Part shown: one piece after another, positions 45,023 to 52,408 of the stretch
Numbering within the stretch: the stretch's first letter is position 1
Layout of the letters: every line of letters starts with the position of its first letter
Assembly (NCBI GenBank): GCA_937965695.1
Contig: CALCKW010000039.1
Location: 1 to 52,408, forward strand
DNA: 52,408 nucleotides
Source: an uncultured Granulosicoccaceae bacterium
Lineage (GTDB): Bacteria > Pseudomonadota > Gammaproteobacteria > CALCKW01
Direction: 5' to 3'
The notes under the pieces: model-generated
Told to the model about the DNA's origin: nothing
Seen by the model: only the letters and a program-made list of their open reading frames with translations
Databases searched by the model: none
Position numbers and translations under genes: made by a program

Positions 45023-45034
45023 TCAATCGATTGA
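45023..45034. promoter_or_regulatory. 12-bp palindrome upstream of the beta-helix gene
   Basis: TCAATCGATTGA is a perfect inverted repeat 63 bp upstream of the lipoprotein ATG. It is an operator-like site of unknown partner. Confidence 0.3.
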
Positions 45035-45067
45035 CGCGACTTCTTAATGGCAACGCTTATCCGGGCA

Positions 45068-45083
45068 CGGCAGAGACCTGCCG
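45068..45083. other. Short GC-rich hairpin in the leader of the beta-helix gene
   Basis: CGGCAGAGACCTGCCG folds into a 6-bp stem with a four-base loop about 110 bp upstream of the lipoprotein start. No known riboswitch consensus fits. It may be a leader structure or a chance hairpin. Confidence 0.25.
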
Positions 45084-45664
45084 ACCTTGTAGGTGTAGTA
45101 GCGGTTTACTAGTCTTGTTTCTGAAGAATTTGGTAGCTTCTAGAGGTTACATTTAGTGATTTGAAACACACGAACGCGTCACAAAATTGATAAGAAAAAG
45201 CAGGAGGAGTTTTTCGATTTATTTATTTGTATATTTATCAAAAAGATACAGAGCACCGCTCAATGGCAGCTCCCAAAGCACACTGGAACAAGTCAAAGAT
45301 TACAAGTAGCAATATCTGTCTACTTTTTTGGAAATCCACGATCATTCCAGAATAAAACCTATACAAACAGAAAGATTGAGCACGATAAATGCTTCGTTAG
45401 TTGTCAATCGTGTGATTCTTAGATATCGCACCACACCAGAGCCCTCGCGAGCCTCATCGCATTTTGCACTGGTCGTTGTTAAAACGTGATTCGCTAGACT
45501 CTCCCGCCAAATGGCGGAGAGTGTTTCGAGTAGAGAAAACGTTGGCAACGCCGTGCGCTCTTGTTCAGAGCAGTCAGCCCTAACCAATAACTCCCTACTC
45601 CCAGCGAATCACCTCGCCTGCACTGCAGGTGGCGGTTGTACTGTGTCTCGCGCCCAGTATTGAC
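45084..45664. other. Intergenic region upstream of the Csr-type RNA
   Basis: The first 350 bp or so are A/T-rich, with no open frame I trust. A stem-loop at 45498-45522 (ACTCTCcCGCC / GGCGGAGAGT, loop AAAT) and an inverted repeat CCTGCA-C-TGCAGG at 45617-45629 lie just upstream of the RNA. TTGTAC near 45637 and TATTGA near 45659, 16 bp apart, are a tentative sigma-70-type promoter for it. I do not find a convincing GacA/UvrY box (TGTAAG-N6-CTTACA). Confidence 0.4.
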
Positions 45665-46196
45665 CAAGGTTTTGCTTCTACGCATGGATGCGTAAAGCAA
45701 AAAGAGCACACGGACGTGCTCTGGGATAGCTGGCAAGGATGCCACTATCCCTTGCTTTTGGTGGATGAGAGGGATTCCTCAAATCGCTAGGAGCAATATC
45801 AATTGAGCAGGAAGCGAGATTGATAGGACTCCGGATGGGTCATCATCGGCGACAAAGTTTGACCATCAAACTGAATCGCCAACTGAAGCCGCAGGGTCTT
45901 CGGTAGCAAGGAAGCGGTGAAGACATAAAGGAGTTGCAGCACCTCACTAAAGTGAGGGTCTAAGGATGGGCGGCTCGTTGCAGGGCTCGAAATCCAGAGA
46001 GTTCGGCCACTAACATGGCCAAGCTCTTGGCTGAGGCATTCTGGAAGATAGCCTCAGCTCCCCAAGGACGGGGATGCGATTGCGAAATGTTTTGACTGAA
46101 AGCAAGGACGCTTTGGTCGGGGCAACAACAGTCGTTACGGTCAGGAAGACCACGGCGCGGCCCGGCTCTTTAATAAAGAGTCGGGCCGTTTTGTTT
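45665..46196 (+). ncRNA. CsrB/RsmZ-class CsrA-sequestering RNA (predicted)
   Basis: This stretch of about 530 nt has no credible protein but holds 18 GGA trinucleotides. At least five sit in six-base ANGGAY loops closed by clear stems: AUGGAU (45684-45689, stem ACGC/GCGU extended by UUUUGCUU/AAGCAAAA), ACGGAC (45710-45715, stem AGAGCAC/GUGCUCU), AAGGAU (45735-45740, stems UGGC/GCCA and GGGAUAG/CUAUCCC), AAGGAC in CCCC/GGGG (near 46060-46073) and AAGGAC in AAAGC/GCUUU (near 46100-46115). Others lie in shorter loops (CGGAU, AGGAA) or single-stranded links. ANGGA in a hexaloop is the known CsrA/RsmA recognition element. The RNA ends at a strong intrinsic terminator. The 5' end is estimated; E. 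coli CsrB is 369 nt, so this one would be long. Confidence 0.78.
46158..46196 (+). terminator. Intrinsic terminator of the Csr-type RNA
   Basis: A 14-bp stem (46158-46171 with 46175-46188, one G-U pair, loop AAU) is followed on the plus strand by TTTTGTTT. There is no T-tract on the minus-strand side, so it terminates the plus-strand RNA. It ends at the thrC stop codon, which is convergent. Confidence 0.9.
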
Positions 46197-47593
46197 CAAC
46201 CGCGATTAGCACCAGATCGAACAACCCGCTTCACACTCTCCAAATCATTATCCACCGGCTCAACACGCTCTTGCGCTGTCATGATATGCGCGACCCGAGG
46301 AGGTAACTTGGCTTCTTGCCCTGTGGCAGAAAGTACTGCATCGGGGAATTTGGCTGGATGCGCCGTCCCCAATACAACCATCGCCGTGGACTCGTCAAAG
46401 CGTGTCGCTCGAGCAGCAGCGACACCAATAGCTGAGTGTGGGTCGATCAAGTATTCGCTGGTCTCAAATAAGCGATGCATCTCTGCTTTTGTTTCTTCAT
46501 CGCTGAGACAGTGGGCAGAAAAAAGCGCACACACTTTTTTATGCTGCTCTGCTGTCACTTCAAAACGGCCCGACTCACTAAAGCCATTCATCCAGCTTTG
46601 TACCTGTGTGGCATCTCGGCCAGCTAGGTCAAACAGCAACCTTTCGAAGTTACTAGAAACTTGGATATCCATACTCGGCGACAAACTAGCGGTGACCGGC
46701 TCGGCCTCCATTGCGCCATTGGCAAAAAAGCGCGTCAGAATGTCGTTGTGGTTAGAACCGACGACAAACTGCTGAATAGGCAGCCCCATTTGCTTGGCGA
46801 CATAGCCGGCGAACACATTGCCAAAGTTACCGCTCGGTACAGAAAATGAAACTGGTTTGTCAGGAGCCCCCAGCGTTAACGCTGCGCGGAAGTAATAAAC
46901 AACTTGCGCTGCCACACGTGCCCAATTGATCGAGTTGACCGCTGAAAGCCCCATTTCGTCACGAAAGGGCAAATCATTGAACATGGCTTTTACCATGCCC
47001 TGGCAATCGTCAAAATCACCCTTCACCGAGAGGTTGTGGACGTTCGCGTCGGGGATAGTTGTCATCTGACGACGCTGCACCTCTGACACACGGCCCTCGG
47101 GATGCAACATATACATATCTATGTATTTTGAGCCCCGCACCGCCTCTATCGCCGCAGACCCTGTGTCACCCGAGGTAGCACCGACGACGGTTCGTCGTTC
47201 ACCCGTTTTAGCTAGAATGTGGTCAAACAACTGCCCAAGAAACTGCAACGCAAAATCTTTGAACGCCAGTGTTGGTCCGTGAAAAAGCTCCATGACCCAA
47301 AGCTTGTCCTCTAGCTGCACCATCGGTGCAATCGCAGGATGGGTGAAAGACCCATAGGCTCTATCCGCCATAGCCTGCAGTTCATCTCGAGAGATCGAAC
47401 TTCCAACAAACTTAGCCATGACTTCAACCACGAGCTGTGGATAGGAAAGACGCTTCCAGAGCTCCATCTCAGCATCAGACACGCTAGGCCAGGATTCAGG
47501 AACATATAAACCACCATCCGTCGCTAAACCGGTAGTCACAACTTGGCAAAAATCGAGGGTTGGGGCGCTACCCCGAGTGCTGACGTAGTTCAA
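46196..47593 (-). CDS. thrC: Threonine synthase
   Basis: ThrC converts O-phosphohomoserine to threonine with pyridoxal phosphate. The 465-residue protein has MNYVSTRG at the N-terminus, typical of the long (E. coli/yeast) class. The PLP lysine lies in HGPTLAFKDFALQFLG (Lys112), the phosphate-binding GATSGDTGSAAIEA follows, and SVPSGNFGNVFAGY and GSNHNDILTRF are present. hom and thrB are not adjacent, unlike many operons. A TATAAT-like element lies about 35 bp upstream of the start. Confidence 0.97.
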   Translation of the reverse strand: MNYVSTRGSAPTLDFCQVVTTGLATDGGLYVPESWPSVSDAEMELWKRLSYPQLVVEVMAKFVGSSISRDELQAMADRAYGSFTHPAIAPMVQLEDKLWVMELFHGPTLAFKDFALQFLGQLFDHILAKTGERRTVVGATSGDTGSAAIEAVRGSKYIDMYMLHPEGRVSEVQRRQMTTIPDANVHNLSVKGDFDDCQGMVKAMFNDLPFRDEMGLSAVNSINWARVAAQVVYYFRAALTLGAPDKPVSFSVPSGNFGNVFAGYVAKQMGLPIQQFVVGSNHNDILTRFFANGAMEAEPVTASLSPSMDIQVSSNFERLLFDLAGRDATQVQSWMNGFSESGRFEVTAEQHKKVCALFSAHCLSDEETKAEMHRLFETSEYLIDPHSAIGVAAARATRFDESTAMVVLGTAHPAKFPDAVLSATGQEAKLPPRVAHIMTAQERVEPVDNDLESVKRVVRSGANRG

Positions 47594-48305
47594 TGCTTAG
47601 ACCAAATCTGAATTAGGGACGAATTATATAATATTTTTACCGGCTAAATAATTTTGGCACCCTTGCCCTCGAATTCTTATGGTGTACCCAATGTTGCTTA
47701 ATTCTGAATCTCTTTATTCTATTTAACTTTTTTGCGTTGGCAGAAATGCACACTTCAGAATTGTTAGGAAAAGTCAGGGCCGCCATTGATAACAATGACG
47801 TCATCAACCAAAAAGCGCTGACGAGCTTCGCGAGGTTCCGGTATCTTCTTGCCGACTGTGCTTACCAGACCAGCTTCATTTTTTAATGGCTCTGCCACAA
47901 AGCTTGATCGCAGCGGATGCCATGTGAAACTCAACACATTACTGATCAATGAATCAGAGTAAGATCCGCTGTAGTTTTGACACGCCGCACGAATTGCACT
48001 GTTTCATAAGCGATTCACAAGCAGTTATCTTGAAGCCCAAAAATGATGACTTGGCAGTTAATTGAATCGAACAGATCATTAAGCTAGTCAATATGTGATG
48101 TACTGCCAGAAATATTTTAACCATACCGCCATGCTGGCCGACAGAAAGAACTTAGATCAGTAATAACAATACCTTGCAACCAAGTGCTTATGCAGTTTAA
48201 AGCACCAATTGGAGCGCGAAATTAGTCGTTATTCCTGCCTGATTGTTGCTTAACAAACGATGACCAATTTATAGCGCGATAAAACGCCTGCTGGAGCCTT
48301 GACTG
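47594..48305. other. Intergenic region between thrC and the large secreted protein
   Basis: This is about 710 bp of mostly A/T-rich DNA carrying the divergent promoters of thrC and the secreted protein gene. A 61-codon minus-strand frame (47764-47949, TTG start, no ribosome site) has a coding-like look in its second half but no recognisable homologue; it may be a gene remnant. No RNA gene or repeat is evident. Confidence 0.4.
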
Positions 48306-51300
48306 ATGAGACCTAACACTATGTTCAACCGTTGTTTAAGTGTGCTCGCACTGAATTTCTGCCTTTTAACGGGTGCAAATGCTGCGGTACCTTATGTCGA
48401 TGGTTTGTTAAGTCTGACGAGACAGATAGTGGACAAACCGGCTTTCCAAGACCCCATCGCTGATCCACTGGGTGGCACCGTTACACGCCTAACCAACTCG
48501 GCAGACTATGACGCACACCGAGAAGGGTATTTCTTGGTCAAAGGAGAGTACGCACGGGTTCCCATCGAAAATGCCGATGGAAGCAAGCTCTTGGTCTTTG
48601 GTGTTTGGAAAGGTAACAATAACTTCATCACATCTTACGCCTTGGTGGATAGCACCGGTGGCGCAGCATCACTGATTGAATTTGAAACAGCCGATAACCC
48701 TGCAGGCTTTAATCGCTTGCACGATGAAATGGAAGCGCGTTGGCACCCCACTGACCCGGATTTAATCCGTCTGATCAGCGGCAGCAACAGTTTTGCAGGC
48801 ACTCTTAAGGTATTTGAATATCGTGTATCTACCAATGAGATAACGGTGCTCTCAGACTTAACAGGAAAATTGCCAAGCCATTGGGGTGAAGGTCTATACG
48901 GTTCAACAAATCTCGAAGGTGATTTCAGCGCAGACGGCAATCGCATGGCCTGGTCTGTTGAAAACAGCGAAGAAGAAAGTGTTGGCTTTGTCACCTTTGA
49001 CGTACGAAACGGCGGTGTTGTTTTAGGCACTCTCGATTACGACAACCACAATCACGACAATATTTCTATCACCCCTTCAGGTAACTTTGTCGTTCTCTCC
49101 GGACATGACGAAACAGCCGCTTACTCCATAGATTTCAGCGAAAAAAGATTTTTAATGGGAGAGAGCCAACACGGAGATGGGTGCACCAATGCCCTCGGCA
49201 ACGATTGTTATGTGTCCGTGATTTTTAACGACTCTACCGACCCTTTGTACGGTGATTTGTTTATGACCGACTTGGTCACTGGCGAAGTTGTGACCTTGTT
49301 TAGCGTTTTTGAATACGGCAATACCTCATTGCATTTATCTGGGCGTGGCCACGATGTACCGGGCTGGGCTTTGATGTCGACGTACAATTGTGCAGGCAAC
49401 AGCGTGGACACCAGCACGATTACTTCTTCACTGTGTGACCGACTGACACTGGTTGAACTCGCACCAAATCCACGCTTGTATCAAGTGGCGTGGACGCATA
49501 GCTCAGGTGAAACGTATAACGCCGAACCCCATGGCACGTTAAGTCGTGACGGTTTGCGCGCGTATTTTGGTTCGGACTGGTACAGCCTTGAAGGCAGTGA
49601 TTTAGCCAACGCAGCAATTGATTTATATAAAGTTGACATCAGTGCAGAAGTTTATGCCGACGTCGTGGTATTACCCGAGCCCCCTGCGACACCCATTGAC
49701 ATGTTACCTGCTGACGGCTCACTGCTACTGGTTAGCGACCCACTGGTGTTGACGTGGACCGATACCAGCCCGGCGTTGACTCAGTCTTTTCTGATTGTCA
49801 GCCAAGACGTACTCCGTGGAACAACTGTCTCGCAAACATACTTACAGCGCGAAGACGTTTGCGATACTGAGAACAGTTGCTCTTACACGGTTGACACCAG
49901 CGCTTTGCCTTCCAACACACGCTTGTCTTTTGGCATTGTTGCCAATGGTGCTCGCGGAAGCTCAGAGTGGATGACATCGGAATACATCTTATTGCGCAGC
50001 TTGACACCCGATACACCTATTATTCAATCACCCGATGATGGCGTGAAGATAGACACGGGCTTAGCCCCCTTGTTTCGCTGGGACCAAGGCACGCATCCAG
50101 ACGTGGTAACCAGTTTTGAGATCTTGATTGAAGACACGAATACTGCAACGATTTTGCTAGACCTTAAAAACTATTCAGCGGCAAACTGTAGCGAAGAAAA
50201 CTGCAGCATGATTGATCGGAACTTGGTGTTACCCGAGTCTGACGGATACCAGTTCAGCCTTCGCTCTAAAAACAGTGCAGGCTTTAGCGCTTGGAGCTCT
50301 ATCAGTTTTGAAGTAGAAGAAGGTGCTATTGGCTACATCCCCTACATTGAAGGGATCCAATCACTGCTACGGCCTGAAATTCCGTTACCTGCTGTCAACG
50401 TCCCGTATATCGACCCAAGCTTTTTCACGACAGTCACCCGAATTTCTGACGCGGCTGCTCTGGGTAATGCTGTACCTTTTGTCGGCAGCCATATTGTCAA
50501 GAATGACTACTCTCGGATACAAGCTGAGAATGCGGACGGCACACAAATCATTCTTTTAGCCATGCACCCAGATGAAGGGCAACTGGCTTTTGCCCTAGCG
50601 AATGTTGATGGCAGCAACTTGCAGTTCATCGAATTTCAAGACGGTTCACCCTTGCCGCGCAACTGGATGCACGACGAAAGCGAGCCGCGCTGGCATCCAA
50701 CAGACCCCGACTTGATACGTTTTATCGGTGGTCAAAATTCCTATGTCGGCACGTTGAAAATGTTCGAGTACCGCGTGTCTACCACTGAGGTTTCAGTGCT
50801 TGTTGATCTTGAAGGAAAATTGCCAGAGAGTTGGGGCAATGACCTGCTCTATGGAATGACCTTATACGAAGGCGGTGCAAGCGCTGATGGTAATCGCTAT
50901 GCCTGGGTTATAGAGGGTGGTCGCGCAGAAGAAACAAAGGGCTTTGTCAGCTTTGATGTCAGAGAGGGCGGAATTGTTCTGGGGACTCTTGACTACAACA
51001 ACCATCAACAAGACAACATAGGTATCAGTCATTCAGGTAACTACGTCATTATTTCGGGTATTGAAGAAACAGCTGCCTACAGTATCGATTTTAGCGAAAA
51101 ACAAGTGTTGATGAATGAAACACAACACGCTGACCTATGCCGCATGGCAAACGGTAATGACTGTTACGTATCGGTGTCTTTTGACGACCTAAGTAACAGT
51201 AACTATGGCAAGGCTTTTGTCACCGATTTAGTGACCAATGAGACTTTTACTCTCTTTGATATATTTGGCCGGGGAAACACTTCGCTTCACTTTTCTGGCC

Positions 51301-52408
51301 GAGGATATGACGTTCCCGGCTGGGCCGTCGTTTCCACATACAATTGCCGAGCCGGTGCTTCAAGCGAAATAGCGAATGATCTTTGTGATCGCGTTATGTT
51401 GGTGGAACTGGCAGAAAATCCAAAAATATATAATTTAGCGTGGACAAACAGCTCGGGTTTTCAGTATCTGGCTGAGCCACACGCTTCCATAAGCAAAGAC
51501 GGTAAGCGGATATATTTCAGCTCAGATTCTTATACAGAAGAAGTCATCGACTTGTATCGAATCGATGTTTCACCCACTGTTTATGCAGGCTCATCATTCG
51601 GCACGCAACTCCCCGAACCTGTCGAACAGTTTGAAATATCAACAGATGAGCTAAATGGAACGCTCTCGCTGCAATGGACGAGCCCAGATATCCAATCAAT
51701 AGACGGCTTCGATTTAATCGCCCTCGATACGTACTCTGGATCCACGTTGCTCTTTCAAAAAATCGATACAGCCGAGTGTAGTGTCTCAACCACCAACTCT
51801 AGTTGCACTGTTACGCTAGCTCTCGCTGATATCGGCAGCGCAGCTTCAACAAAGTGGATTGTTATTGCACGCAACCAAGCAGGGCTATCAACGTTTAACT
51901 CGGTTCAATTGGATCGATATATCCAGCCCGAAAGCGTGCTAATAGTAGCGCCTGAGTTAAACAGTTCATTTGAACCAAACGAAGCAATAACTGTTAGCTG
52001 GACTGCCAATATTGATTCTTCCGTCCAAAACTCGGCCACTAGCTTTGACCTTTGGATCTACAACCGCGTAGAGACCGCATACACAACCAAGGTTACTCTA
52101 GATGTATCCGACGCCTGTGATGAAGAGGGCAATTGCGAATACATACTGGGTGCCGACAATGCCCTGCCTGAAGCGCCCAATCACTTCGTCCTAGTCAGGG
52201 CAAAGAATGTTGCAGGAGTATCAGCGTGGAGCCGTCAAAACTTTGCAGTGCTAGACGGCGACCGAGAATTACCTCCAGTTGTATCAATCGTCTCTCCAAC
52301 AGGTGATGCACTTGAACCTGGTTCAGAAATCCAAATTGAGTGGACACAAGGTATTGCCGCCAATGATGCATCGGTTGCTACAAGCTTTGACGTCTATATC
52401 TACAACCG
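48306..52408 (+). CDS. Very large secreted protein with duplicated beta-propeller-like modules and Ig/FnIII-like modules (3' end outside window)
   Basis: The frame is open for 1367 codons from ATG at 48306 (GGAG nine bases upstream) to the window edge without a stop. A signal peptide ends near residue 26 (TGANAAVP). Residues about 58-362 and 709-1014 are two copies of one module, sharing RWHPTDPDLIR, FEYRVST, SADGNR, VLGTLDY, ETAAYSIDFSEK, NDCYVSV, VPGWA and STYNC. The repeats read like a TolB/WD-type propeller. Between and after them are about four Ig/FnIII-like modules, each with a close Cys pair (for example CDTENSC, CSEENC, CDEEGNC), probably disulfides. The function is unknown; a surface or extracellular binding protein is likely. 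Confidence 0.85.
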   Translation, partial: MRPNTMFNRCLSVLALNFCLLTGANAAVPYVDGLLSLTRQIVDKPAFQDPIADPLGGTVTRLTNSADYDAHREGYFLVKGEYARVPIENADGSKLLVFGVWKGNNNFITSYALVDSTGGAASLIEFETADNPAGFNRLHDEMEARWHPTDPDLIRLISGSNSFAGTLKVFEYRVSTNEITVLSDLTGKLPSHWGEGLYGSTNLEGDFSADGNRMAWSVENSEEESVGFVTFDVRNGGVVLGTLDYDNHNHDNISITPSGNFVVLSGHDETAAYSIDFSEKRFLMGESQHGDGCTNALGNDCYVSVIFNDSTDPLYGDLFMTDLVTGEVVTLFSVFEYGNTSLHLSGRGHDVPGWALMSTYNCAGNSVDTSTITSSLCDRLTLVELAPNPRLYQVAWTHSSGETYNAEPHGTLSRDGLRAYFGSDWYSLEGSDLANAAIDLYKVDISAEVYADVVVLPEPPATPIDMLPADGSLLLVSDPLVLTWTDTSPALTQSFLIVSQDVLRGTTVSQTYLQREDVCDTENSCSYTVDTSALPSNTRLSFGIVANGARGSSEWMTSEYILLRSLTPDTPIIQSPDDGVKIDTGLAPLFRWDQGTHPDVVTSFEILIEDTNTATILLDLKNYSAANCSEENCSMIDRNLVLPESDGYQFSLRSKNSAGFSAWSSISFEVEEGAIGYIPYIEGIQSLLRPEIPLPAVNVPYIDPSFFTTVTRISDAAALGNAVPFVGSHIVKNDYSRIQAENADGTQIILLAMHPDEGQLAFALANVDGSNLQFIEFQDGSPLPRNWMHDESEPRWHPTDPDLIRFIGGQNSYVGTLKMFEYRVSTTEVSVLVDLEGKLPESWGNDLLYGMTLYEGGASADGNRYAWVIEGGRAEETKGFVSFDVREGGIVLGTLDYNNHQQDNIGISHSGNYVIISGIEETAAYSIDFSEKQVLMNETQHADLCRMANGNDCYVSVSFDDLSNSNYGKAFVTDLVTNETFTLFDIFGRGNTSLHFSGRGYDVPGWAVVSTYNCRAGASSEIANDLCDRVMLVELAENPKIYNLAWTNSSGFQYLAEPHASISKDGKRIYFSSDSYTEEVIDLYRIDVSPTVYAGSSFGTQLPEPVEQFEISTDELNGTLSLQWTSPDIQSIDGFDLIALDTYSGSTLLFQKIDTAECSVSTTNSSCTVTLALADIGSAASTKWIVIARNQAGLSTFNSVQLDRYIQPESVLIVAPELNSSFEPNEAITVSWTANIDSSVQNSATSFDLWIYNRVETAYTTKVTLDVSDACDEEGNCEYILGADNALPEAPNHFVLVRAKNVAGVSAWSRQNFAVLDGDRELPPVVSIVSPTGDALEPGSEIQIEWTQGIAANDASVATSFDVYIYN

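Noticed and set aside
45498..45522. GC-rich stem-loop as an intrinsic terminator
   Set aside because: It lacks a proper T-tract on either strand; it is noted only as a structure upstream of the Csr-type RNA.
45342..45745. Two overlapping minus-strand reading frames of 81 and 83 codons
   Set aside because: They show no recognisable protein features or ribosome sites, and the second runs antisense through the GGA-loop hairpins of the Csr-type RNA.
45665..46196. RNase P RNA, tmRNA, 6S RNA or SRP RNA as explanation for the structured non-coding stretch
   Set aside because: None of their conserved core sequences is present; the repeated ANGGA hexaloops fit a CsrA-binding RNA instead.
47764..47949. 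61-codon minus-strand frame as a gene
   Set aside because: It starts at TTG without a ribosome site and has no recognisable family; kept only as a possible remnant in the intergenic note.

Overview
The window looks like a chromosomal segment of a motile, probably marine gammaproteobacterium. The basis is a Pseudomonas/Vibrio-type polar flagellar regulon (FleQ/FleS/FleR, FlhF/FlhG, FliA), sigma-54 and sigma-28 promoters of the pseudomonad type, TrmB, YjjV- and Tas-like proteins close to their enterobacterial relatives, and a Csr-type regulatory RNA. The species cannot be fixed from sequence alone.

Layout. (1) 1-110, minus: the start of a PII signal-transduction gene (glnK/glnB type), with a sigma-54 promoter and a near-perfect NtrC box upstream. 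(2) 351-8193, minus: YjjV-like TatD-family hydrolase, Tas-like aldo/keto reductase, FIST-domain sensor protein, TrmB tRNA methyltransferase, a small exported PPC-domain protein, and a large exported beta-propeller/dihaem cytochrome c protein. (3) 8499-12406: AEC-type permease (minus) divergent from a MarC-family membrane protein (plus), two small plus-strand genes (helix-hairpin-helix protein, two-TM protein), and an acyl-CoA synthetase-like enzyme (minus). (4) 12535-39337, minus: one almost uninterrupted late-assembly flagellar cluster in the order fliD, flaG, fliS, fliT, fleQ, fleS, fleR, fliE, fliF, fliG, fliH, fliI, fliJ, fliK, fliL, fliM, fliN, fliO, fliP, fliQ, fliR, flhB, flhA, flhF, flhG, fliA, closed by a terminator. 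A FliA-type promoter precedes fliD, sigma-54 promoters precede fleSR and fliK, and a terminator follows fliK, which reproduces the tiered FleQ > FleSR > FliA hierarchy. Flagellin and chemotaxis genes are not at the ends of this cluster. (5) 39517-43049: a DUF1989 protein divergent from a dimethylglycine/sarcosine-dehydrogenase-like FAD-GcvT fusion. (6) 43137-44960, minus: a right-handed beta-helix lipoprotein with its own terminator. (7) about 45665-46196, plus: an unannotated RNA of about 530 nt carrying 18 GGA motifs. At least five of these sit in ANGGAY hexaloops on hairpins, and the RNA ends in a strong intrinsic terminator. It is best explained as a CsrB/RsmZ-class RNA that sequesters CsrA/RsmA. 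(8) 46196-47593, minus: threonine synthase. (9) 48306 to the window end, plus: a very large secreted protein, incomplete here, containing two copies of a 305-residue module separated and followed by Ig/FnIII-like modules.

How it fits together. Sigma-54 control appears at nitrogen sensing (PII) and flagellar class II/III genes, and sigma-28 control at the filament cap. The Csr-type RNA is the most notable non-coding element: Csr/Rsm systems control the switch between motility and sessile growth in gammaproteobacteria, although no direct link to this flagellar cluster is visible in the sequence.
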